In this document: in pieces, positions 43,108 through 48,831 of the stretch
Numbering within the stretch: position 1 is the first letter of the stretch
Layout of the letters: each line of letters begins with the position of its first letter
From: Planctomycetota bacterium
GTDB lineage: Bacteria; Planctomycetota; Phycisphaerae; SM23-33
DNA: 48,831 bases
Assembly (NCBI GenBank): GCA_030635145.1
Contig: DAOVZK010000011.1
Span: 1-48,831, forward strand
Reading direction: 5' to 3'
The notes under the pieces: model-generated
What the model saw: the letters and a program-made list of their open reading frames with translations, nothing else
What the model was told of the DNA's origin: nothing
Databases searched by the model: none
Made by a program: the position numbers and the translations under genes

Positions 43108-43338
43108 CTACTTTTTGGTCGGTTTTGCGAAGTAGGATCCACCGAACTTCTTCTGGAACTTCTCGACGCGGCCGGCCGAGTCGACAAACTTCTGCTTGCC
43201 GGTGTAGAACGGGTGACATCCGGCGCAGATGTCTACGCGGATTTTGTCGTCCTTGATGGTCGAGCGGGTTTTATATGTCTCCCCGCACGCACAAGTTACT
43301 TCGATATCAGTATATTTCGGATGTATTTTGTCTCTCAT
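43108..43338 (-). CDS. rpmE: Ribosomal protein bL31
   Basis: 76 residues from ATG 43338 with AAGGTAG upstream. [27 protein letters not shown] and [32 protein letters not shown] are canonical; CxC plus CxxC make it the zinc-binding (C+) form. C-terminal tail SYFAKPTKK. The frame opens 30 codons earlier without support. A short CACCGGAGC...TACAAAGGCACCGGTG terminator-like hairpin lies just after the stop (43058-43088). Confidence 0.96.
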   Translation of the reverse strand: MRDKIHPKYTDIEVTCACGETYKTRSTIKDDKIRVDICAGCHPFYTGKQKFVDSAGRVEKFQKKFGGSYFAKPTKK

Positions 43339-43379
43339 GATTGCTACCTTATCTATGTGTTTACAAAAGCAAGCAGAGT

Positions 43380-43407
43380 AGTCTATCACAAAAAATTGGC
43401 GATGCAA
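43380..43407 (-). promoter_or_regulatory. Promoter-like boxes of rpmE
   Basis: Minus strand: TTGCAT (43407-43402), 16-base spacer, TAGACT (43385-43380), about 42 bases before the start codon. Moderate match to a sigma-70 promoter. Confidence 0.45.
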
Positions 43408-43435
43408 GCGTTTTTTGTAACCATTCACGGCAAAA

Positions 43436-43595
43436 TTTTGACAGGATCACAGGATAGAATATAAGCTAAAAAATCCTGTTAATCAGGATTAATTTACATA
43501 GGAATTTGTATTCGTCGCACTGGTGTTTTCAGTTAGCACCCAATAGCTTGTTTTCTTTTTAATAATTCATAGTTAATCCTGTAATCCTGTCAAAA
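43436..43595. mobile_element. MITE-like element, family D, copy 2 (inverted)
   Basis: 160 bp with ends TTTTGACAGGATCACAGGAT (43436-43455) and ATCCTGTAATCCTGTCAAAA (43576-43595). The interior AATCCTGTTAATCAGGATT (43472) and the CAGTTAGCACCCAATAGC region match copy 1 at 37.6 kb closely in reverse complement. The shared flank GATTGACAGGAAAAAGAGT follows at 43612. Confidence 0.82.
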
Positions 43596-43669
43596 AAAGA
43601 GATTTTTCGCAGATTGACAGGAAAAAGAGTTCGGGTTGGAGGCGATGGCCAGCTGGCGATTGCGGGGAT

Positions 43670-44299
43670 CTACTGCAGCATATCCGTCAGCAGCCGAACG
43701 ATTTCCGGGGCATGTTGAGCCATCAACGTCATCGGTGCGACAATCACCAGAGTCGCCACCAGCAGTAGCGACACCGCCATCGGCGACGAATCTGCTTCGA
43801 TTTTGCCGGTGCAGGCCGCGAGATTGCTCTCGAATTCGGCCCACAGATTGCCGTCGCCTCCCAGAAGTTTCAGCGAAACGTTCCGCAATATCGGGAAACT
43901 GCTGATTTCCACGCAGGCTGCCCCGGAGTCTACATCCACCCCGCGACGCGTTCGGACAGGGCGATGCCCCATGTCTTCGAGAACTGATACGATGGTGTCG
44001 CGGGATTTTTTGTAGGGGATGTTGTAGATTACCCACGATTTTCCGCGCGGTGCCAGCAGATATATTCCGAACCCCAGCACGGCGGCGCAGCTGAGCATGG
44101 TCGAGACACCACCACCTAAGTAGAGCATCACCGGCTGAAATGCCAGCGGACACAACGCCAGCAGCAGCAGTGCAAAGTCTTGACGCCCCGAGAGCATTTG
44201 CGGGTGTCGGCGGGTATTTAGCATCCCTAACAGTAAAAAATACAGAGCGACAGGTACCACTATCGTAGCGATGCGTAGTGTTGTGCTAAGTTGCTCCAT
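43670..44299 (-). CDS. Membrane protein, unknown function
   Basis: 209 residues. Helices near residues 8-28 (IATIVVPVALYFLLLGML), 41-80 (two segments, ALLLLALCPLAFQPVMLYLGG and STMLSCAAVLGFGIYLLA), and one at the C-terminus (AVSLLLVATLVIVAPMTLMA). Between them a soluble part of ~85 residues (IYNIPYKKSRDTIVSVLEDMGHRPVRTRRGVDVD...). Family not recognised. Next gene upstream (44343) is on the same strand 44 bases away; they may be one unit. Confidence 0.6.
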   Translation of the reverse strand: MEQLSTTLRIATIVVPVALYFLLLGMLNTRRHPQMLSGRQDFALLLLALCPLAFQPVMLYLGGGVSTMLSCAAVLGFGIYLLAPRGKSWVIYNIPYKKSRDTIVSVLEDMGHRPVRTRRGVDVDSGAACVEISSFPILRNVSLKLLGGDGNLWAEFESNLAACTGKIEADSSPMAVSLLLVATLVIVAPMTLMAQHAPEIVRLLTDMLQ

Positions 44300-44342
44300 T
44301 TTTACTTTCCCAAATCGCCTGCAACCCCACGGGATTTTCTCG

Positions 44343-44657
44343 TCAGGTTTCGCTTATGTCCTTAGGATCCGCTACTTTACGATACCCCAAAGCCTGCACG
44401 ATGTCCAGCACTTCAGTCCAGCTGGGGAAGGGTTTTTTGTTGAGCTTTTTATACTCATCCACCGCCATTATGAACTCGAACTGGTCGGAGGTCATCTCCC
44501 CCTCTTCCGCTGCTCGACGAGAGTCGGTTCTCCGTCGGCCCGGCCCGCGACGCCGATCCAACCCGGCACGGCGATCCTCGGTAACGGGGGAATTTTCCCT
44601 ACGGCGATCTTCACTGCGCCGTTCAGTTACATGTACGTTGATAATATCTTCAGACAT
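44343..44657 (-). CDS. Small Arg-rich protein with conserved C-terminal helix region
   Basis: 104 residues from ATG 44657 (GGAG 9 bases upstream; 12 extra upstream codons rejected). The N-terminal half is a string of Arg/Glu/Asp (TERRSEDRRRENSP, DRRRGPGRRRTDSRRA), the C-terminal half a folded-looking EFIMAVDEYKKLNKKPFPSWTEVLDIVQALGYRKV. I have no family name for it. The charged half could bind nucleic acid. Confidence 0.55.
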   Translation of the reverse strand: MSEDIINVHVTERRSEDRRRENSPVTEDRRAGLDRRRGPGRRRTDSRRAAEEGEMTSDQFEFIMAVDEYKKLNKKPFPSWTEVLDIVQALGYRKVADPKDISET

Positions 44658-44767
44658 ATTGAAATACTCCCTGTTTACTCTATCGGAACTCACCGCCCCG
44701 AGCTTAATCTTTAAAAGGATAAAACTTTACATCCGCGATTCAGGGTTTTTCACCCCCCGTTGCCCAC

Positions 44768-45190
44768 CTAGTGTATTTCGTCCAGGTTCTCTTCGTCGTA
44801 CTCAAGCAAGTCGTTATCGTCACCTGTGTCCGGGCCCATGCCGAAATCTTCATCGTCATCCACGTCCTTGTCGAGATCGTCATCACCTAGGGCGAATTCA
44901 TCGATATCGTCGTCCCGCTCGGAGATTACCTCGTTTGCCTCTTCGAGGTTGGTTTTACTGACGAAAACGGGTACGCCATGAGCCACCTCGTCGTCTTTGT
45001 CTTCTTCCTCGTTTTTTTCATCTTTTTCATCGACGGGTGCGTTGCCGTCATACTGGTCTGAATCCAGGGATGCTTTGACCCCATGGTCTTCCAGAAGCTG
45101 GCAGAGGTCTTCGGCCTCTTCCATCGAACCAGCAAAAAGAACAGGTACAAGCTCGTCGGGTTTTGATGTTTTGCTTTTTTTGTTCAGCAT
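44768..45190 (-). CDS. DUF2007-like acidic protein
   Basis: 140 residues. Residues ~12-100 resemble the DUF2007 (putative signal-transducing) fold: LVPVLFAGSMEEAEDLCQLLEDHGVKASL and then HGVPVFVSKTNLEEANEVISE, split by an acidic insert of about 25 residues. The C-terminal 45 residues are mostly Asp/Glu. The start codon has no strong ribosome site. Expected to be cytoplasmic; partner unknown. Confidence 0.6.
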   Translation of the reverse strand: MLNKKSKTSKPDELVPVLFAGSMEEAEDLCQLLEDHGVKASLDSDQYDGNAPVDEKDEKNEEEDKDDEVAHGVPVFVSKTNLEEANEVISERDDDIDEFALGDDDLDKDVDDDEDFGMGPDTGDDNDLLEYDEENLDEIH

Positions 45191-45621
45191 GATTTAATCT
45201 ACAGTAATTTGTATTTGCAGACTCTGCTATAGATCAGAATCGACAAAGTTTATCCCAAAGGACGTTATTCAAAATTCTCGTAGAACAAGGACACGACCAG
45301 CTGCGGCTATCCACGATCCGGTCACTACGAATTTCTATCGGGTTCCCACCACAGGAACCGCTCTAACTGTATATTCGACCGCTTTCCGGGAAAATTTCAA
45401 ATAAAAAAGACCCTCTGCGATAAAAAAATGTAACCGTTTTTTTATAAACTAACTCTGTTCAATTCGCAGCTTCTCCTATAGACTATCGGGGACATCGAGT
45501 TTTATCCTGTGGAGCGGTTTTTTTAGGTGGTTTTTCTCCCAGCCGGTGACTTTCAGGGACTTTTATATTTTTTTAATAATAGTTTCCAGGTTCAACAAAA
45601 CTAATGCAGAGGCGTTTAATT
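45191..45621. other. Divergent intergenic region
   Basis: 431 bases between the DUF2007-like gene (minus) and the lipoprotein hydrolase gene (plus). On the minus strand there is GGTTCC-TGTGGT-GGGAACC (around 45340-45358) and several T/A runs; it could be a long leader, but I cannot define a promoter or a conserved RNA. No reading frame looks coding. Confidence 0.45.
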
Positions 45622-46482
45622 ATGAAAAAAATAATATCGTTACTTTTCGTCCTTAACGTGTTTATCGCGGCCGGGTGCAACGACCTCAATGCCGACAAAC
45701 CCTATCTCACCCCCGAACGCAAGGAAAACGGGCTGATCCTGATCCTTCCGGGTATTGAGGGTGAAAGCGGATTTAATCACGATATCATGCGGGGGCTGGA
45801 GCGTGCGGGAAATTACCGGGCCATGATGATCTACCATTGGGGTCGGCCTGTTCCGCTGCTGGGAATGGTACTGAATCAAATGGACGTTCTCGGCAATCGG
45901 CTTGCTGGTAAAAGCATCGCCGAACTCGTCGAACATTATCAGGACATGTACCCCAATCGCCCCGTGCATATTATCGGGCATAGCGGTGGTGGTGGAATCG
46001 CCGTCTTCGCCGCCGAGGAGCTTTCCGAAGGCCGACAGGTTGACGGGTTGATTTTGCTGTCGGCTAGCATCGCTGAAGGATACGACCTTACCAAGGCGCT
46101 GCGAAAATGCAAAAACGGCATCGTGAATTTTTACAATCCATCAGACGGTGGGATGCTTGGTGTGGGTACGACGATTATGGGTACGGTGGACGGATCGCGT
46201 GGAGCGTCGGCCGGTTTGAACGGATTTAAGCGGACGTTCCCGAAACTGTATCAGCGGCGGATTACTGCTGGTATGACGATGGGCGGCGGGGCACACTCAG
46301 CTGCCACCAAACCATACTTTGTCAGTACGTATGTCGCACCGTGGGTGCTTTCCTCATTCTGGCCGGCTGGTAGTTCGGGGTCTGGGTCTTACACCACGGG
46401 TACCACTGGCAACGCCGCCGACTTGGGTAAAGGCAAGGTCAGCGATAACGCCACCGTCACCGGCGAATGGACTAAGGAATAA
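45622..46482 (+). CDS. Alpha/beta-hydrolase-fold lipoprotein
   Basis: 286 residues. Signal peptide with FIAAGC, Cys19 lipidated. GLILILPGIEGES is the oxyanion strand, VHIIGHSGGGGIAVFAAEEL the nucleophile elbow (GHSGG, Ser), DGLILLSASIAEGY strand 6, and a His late (GGGAHSAATKPYF) could complete the triad. Probable esterase, lipase or acyltransferase on the outer surface or in the periplasm. The last ~50 residues are Gly/Ser/Thr-rich and variable. AGAGG lies upstream of the chosen ATG. Confidence 0.75.
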   Translation: MKKIISLLFVLNVFIAAGCNDLNADKPYLTPERKENGLILILPGIEGESGFNHDIMRGLERAGNYRAMMIYHWGRPVPLLGMVLNQMDVLGNRLAGKSIAELVEHYQDMYPNRPVHIIGHSGGGGIAVFAAEELSEGRQVDGLILLSASIAEGYDLTKALRKCKNGIVNFYNPSDGGMLGVGTTIMGTVDGSRGASAGLNGFKRTFPKLYQRRITAGMTMGGGAHSAATKPYFVSTYVAPWVLSSFWPAGSSGSGSYTTGTTGNAADLGKGKVSDNATVTGEWTKE

Positions 46483-46532
46483 TCTTACATGCTGCTTGCC
46501 GGTGTCGGCACCATGACGGGGTTTCGGATCAA

Positions 46533-46658
46533 ATGGGGACGGTCGATTTTTCCGTGCTTGAGCGGCTGCGCGGCATCGTCAGCGGAATCAGTCTGCTCGA
46601 TCTGAATACCGCCATCGCGAGATTTTTCAAGTACGGGCGGAAAAGAAAAAACGTCTGA
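46533..46658 (+). CDS. Possible 41-residue ORF or gene remnant
   Basis: Reads MGTVDFSVLERLRGIVSGIS, then LLDLNTAIARFFKYGRKRKNV and a stop. The composition (amphipathic helices, basic end) looks like a protein C-terminus, and the open frame extends upstream without a start. No ribosome site. May be a fragment of a decayed gene after the lipoprotein hydrolase. Confidence 0.3.
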   Translation: MGTVDFSVLERLRGIVSGISLLDLNTAIARFFKYGRKRKNV

Positions 46659-46726
46659 TTTTCGTAAGCGTTCACACTCTTTTTCCTGTTAATCAAAATT
46701 TTTACCGAAGTTTTAAAAATTCTCTT

Positions 46727-46887
46727 TTTTGACAGGATTACAGGATTAACTACGAATTGTTAAAAAGAAAACCAGAATAAAATCTACCAACTACAAACAA
46801 CCTCGCAAAGAAGACAAATTTCTATGTAAATTAATCCTGATTAACAGGATTTTTTAGTCTATATTTTATCCTGTTATCCTGTCAAAA
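46727..46887. mobile_element. MITE-like element, family D, copy 3
   Basis: 161 bp between TTTTGACAGGATTACAGGAT (46727-46746) and ATCCTGTTATCCTGTCAAAA (46868-46887), with the internal TTAATCCTGATTAACAGGAT (46831) as in copy 1. Its middle is more diverged. The flank CGTAAGCGTTCACACTCTT is at 46663. Confidence 0.82.
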
Positions 46888-47021
46888 TTTTGTGCGAATG
46901 GCTACGGGTTTTCTCCTAGCCTCGGGGGTGAGCATTTCGGTATAATTAAAGTGTCACCATAAAAATCTTGGGGGTGGTGTTTGAAAATTTTGGCCATGGG
47001 GCAGGAAAGGATGGTCCAGGC

Positions 47022-47273
47022 ATGAGTATTCAGATTAGTGCCTCTGTGAAGAAAAGGGCGGATAGGTGTCCACATAATTTTTCTTGCCTCACCACCGGTA
47101 AATGCGGCGAGCGTCCAATGTGCGGGGTAGACTACGCCGACGGAGAGGATGTCCTGTTCCTCGCCACCCGCCAAGATGCGTCTTGCACATATCGAATGGC
47201 CTTTGGCGATCGGCAAACATGTATGTGCCCCGTGCATTACAAGATTCACAAAAAATGTCCCCCGTCATGCTGA
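47022..47273 (+). CDS. Small cysteine-rich protein, unknown
   Basis: 83 residues from ATG 47022. Ten Cys: RCPHNFSCLTTGKCGERPMC in the first half, SCTYRM and TCMCPVHYKIHKKCPPSC in the second, plus two His. No signal peptide or hydrophobic helix. The spacing suggests metal (Fe-S or zinc) or redox binding rather than a known finger. GGAAAGG lies 12 bases upstream; a TTG start 18 codons earlier is less likely. Comparable in style to the two-CW protein at 9.1 kb, but not obviously homologous. Confidence 0.5.
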   Translation: MSIQISASVKKRADRCPHNFSCLTTGKCGERPMCGVDYADGEDVLFLATRQDASCTYRMAFGDRQTCMCPVHYKIHKKCPPSC

Positions 47274-47310
47274 TGTTGTGCTGAAAATGCTCTAACATTC
47301 GCGGATATAC

Positions 47311-47347
47311 AAAACGGGCGAGGTCTTTTTGTAAAGGCCCCGCCCGT
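47311..47347 (-). terminator. Intrinsic terminator after the repeated membrane protein
   Basis: Minus strand ACGGGCGGGGCC and GACCTCGCCCGT pair over 12 positions (G-U allowed), then TTTTG. About 30 bases past the stop codon at 47377. Confidence 0.75.
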
Positions 47348-47376
47348 TGGTTATTTGTTGGACAAATTTTTGGCGT

Positions 47377-48423
47377 TTACGGTGCCCAGATCAACGTTGC
47401 GATGAATCCCCAAACCGCAAGCCCAATGGCAGCGAGCCCAAGTTTGATCTGCAATCCGGTAAGCTTATTGACGAGTCCTTCGATCTGGCTTTCGCCGGTT
47501 TCTGAATCAGAGGCACACTCAGACACTGGTGCATCGCCGCTGCAACAGCTGTCGCTTCCGCAGCAACTACCAGACAGCACGTATTTTTTGATCAGCGGGA
47601 ATCCCAGCAGGAAACCAAGCACGATGGTGTAGAGGTTGAGAATCAGAAAACTGATCCACCATACCCACAAACCAGCGGAGCTGTACCTTGGTCCAATGGC
47701 GTATGTTGAGTACTTTGAGGCTTTTGCGTAAGCAGCTGCATGATCGGATAACGTGTCGATCATTCCCACGATTCGCAGCGCGTATATTAGGGTTAGTATT
47801 CCCGATATACACGCCAGCGTGCCGATGATTCCCTGGTAGGGCAGGAGTTTTTCGAGTGCCTTGCCGGCTTCGGGTTGTTTTTTGGCGATAAGCGCCGCCG
47901 CGGCCAACACGCCGATCAGCAGAAGGATAAGAGACTTTATCACACCCACAAATAGCGGACTCGGATACGCCCAAATGATAGCTGCCAGAATACACCACAG
48001 CCCCAGTAGCAGGCCAGCCTTGCCCAGCGGAATTCGATATGGTTCGAGCTTTGCGACAAGCTGGTCACCCTTCGAGTCGCAAGTTTCTTCGCCATCGGGA
48101 GTGGCAGCAAGGAATTTTTTGCTGAACCATCCGAATCCCAGCATAAATCCAAGCAGAACCGCGACGATTGCTGTCAGCAGATACGTTATCCACCATAACC
48201 ACATAGCTCCAGCATCATCCGGCATATTTCGCAGCGTAACCAGCGCCCATATGAACGACCACAAACCCCAGAGACATGTGATACAACCGATTCCGCCCTG
48301 ATACGGTTTGAGTTTGTCGATGATGTGTGCAGCATCGGGACGTTTTTTGACGAGACACTCGGCCGCTGCGAGTATCCCACATATAACCACCAGAACCGCG
48401 ATAGTAATTGACCATATACCCAT
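47377..48423 (-). CDS. Membrane protein with internal repeats and a Cys cluster
   Basis: 348 residues, AGGAG ribosome site. Four repeats of one unit are visible: LKPYQGGIGCITCLWGLWSFIWAL (~38-61), LEPYRIPLGKAGLLLGLWCI (~126-145), LLPYQGIIGTLACISGILTL (~193-212) and LTGLQIKLGLAAIGLAVWGF (~322-341). Between the helices a loop carries SGSCCGSDSCCSGDAPVSEC (about 287-306), five Cys in 17 residues, a potential metal site. Another WLWWITYLLTAIVAVLLGFM / WVWWISFLILNLYTIVLGFL pair shows duplication of the longer unit. Family not recognised. Single gene with its own terminator. Confidence 0.65.
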   Translation of the reverse strand: MGIWSITIAVLVVICGILAAAECLVKKRPDAAHIIDKLKPYQGGIGCITCLWGLWSFIWALVTLRNMPDDAGAMWLWWITYLLTAIVAVLLGFMLGFGWFSKKFLAATPDGEETCDSKGDQLVAKLEPYRIPLGKAGLLLGLWCILAAIIWAYPSPLFVGVIKSLILLLIGVLAAAALIAKKQPEAGKALEKLLPYQGIIGTLACISGILTLIYALRIVGMIDTLSDHAAAYAKASKYSTYAIGPRYSSAGLWVWWISFLILNLYTIVLGFLLGFPLIKKYVLSGSCCGSDSCCSGDAPVSECASDSETGESQIEGLVNKLTGLQIKLGLAAIGLAVWGFIATLIWAP

Positions 48424-48628
48424 AGTGATATCTCCTATGTAAATGATGTAATACCTTAAACGTATGTAAACGCTTTTGCATGAAACCTGTCAAGCAATTT
48501 TTAGCAGCTATACTTACTTCTTCGGTTATTTTTCGCAGATGCCTTGTGTGCAATCTTGGCGGGGTGTGTTTGACGTGAGCGACCTGATTTTCTGGCGGGG
48601 GCTGGTTCTTGTTTTTCTTTTTGATTTT

Positions 48629-48831
48629 AACCCCGTAGGGGTGGTCAGAATTTAGCCGTGGGCGTCAGCCCACGGTGTAGGGCCAATAGAGACATCAGCC
48701 CTGAAAGGGCGATAGAAATCTTGGGATTATCGCGGCAGAAACAAACGGCCCAGTGCTTCTGTCGCCCTTTCAGGGCTAATTTTTAAGAAACATTTATCCG
48801 GGGGTTCCGCTTCGCTTCACCCCCGGCTAAA
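48629..48831. mobile_element. Second transposase-less relative of the 6.1-kb element (cut by window end)
   Basis: AACCCC-GTA-GGGGT, GAATTTAGCC-GTGGGCGTCAGCCCAC, and AGCCCTGAAAGGGC on the left; GCCCTTTCAGGGC and CCGGGGGTTCC...CACCCCCGGCTAAA on the right, with ~50 bases between. Same end order as at 6072-6745 and 35428-35635. Confidence 0.7.

Overview
The window looks like chromosomal DNA of a Gram-negative, outer-membrane-bearing bacterium, most likely a planctomycete of the Phycisphaerae type. This placement is an inference from gene content: LPS heptosyltransferase and Kdo-kinase-like genes, several lipoproteins, zinc-ribbon and HEAT-repeat envelope proteins, a two-CW protein, DUF1638 with a corrinoid protein, CsrA and a plain ~384-residue Rho. 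There is no rRNA to confirm it. Coding density is moderate, and the gaps are unusually rich in palindromic and inverted-repeat elements.

Layout. 0-5.2 kb (minus): an envelope operon with a lipoprotein carrying a degenerate HAD/LNS2-like domain, waaF, a WaaP/InaA-type kinase, a GT4 glycosyltransferase, plsY and the start of a response regulator; several junctions overlap by 4 bases. 5.2-7.4 kb: a repeat-rich zone around an IS200/RAYT-type Y1 transposase, then a GyrI-like protein. 7.7-17.6 kb: a CPA2 antiporter, a two-CW protein, rhamnulokinase, a secreted HEAT-repeat protein with an embedded receiver-like domain, mtnA, csrA and a TIM-barrel glycosidase-like protein. 18.2 kb: a strong candidate for an undescribed small RNA. 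18.5-34.9 kb (mostly plus): a Ca2+/Na+ antiporter, a secreted protein, an orphan DNA methyltransferase, tRNA-Pro and tRNA-Arg (minus), nadE, a zinc-ribbon membrane protein, DUF1638, a corrinoid protein, a receiver protein, an M16 peptidase operon and a glycogen-synthase-like enzyme. 35.9-45.2 kb (minus): thiC behind a TPP riboswitch and terminator, rho behind a long leader, ompA-hisH-hisA, prfA, rpmE and three small proteins. 45.6-48.4 kb: a lipoprotein hydrolase, a Cys-rich small protein and an internally repeated membrane protein.

The most notable non-coding content is: (1) a compact ~82-nt RNA gene at 18221-18302 with its own promoter-like boxes and two hairpins that both expose C-rich (anti-Shine-Dalgarno-like) loops, the second being an intrinsic terminator; (2) a transposase-bearing palindromic element at 6.1-6.7 kb with two transposase-less relatives at 35.4 and 48.6 kb; (3) a ~160-bp family with 20-bp terminal inverted repeats, three intact copies (37.6, 43.4, 46.7 kb) and one carrying a nested insertion (2.0 kb); (4) a 163-bp fold-back element just upstream of the glycogen-synthase-like gene. 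All calls come from reading the sequence and the translations; no database search was run.
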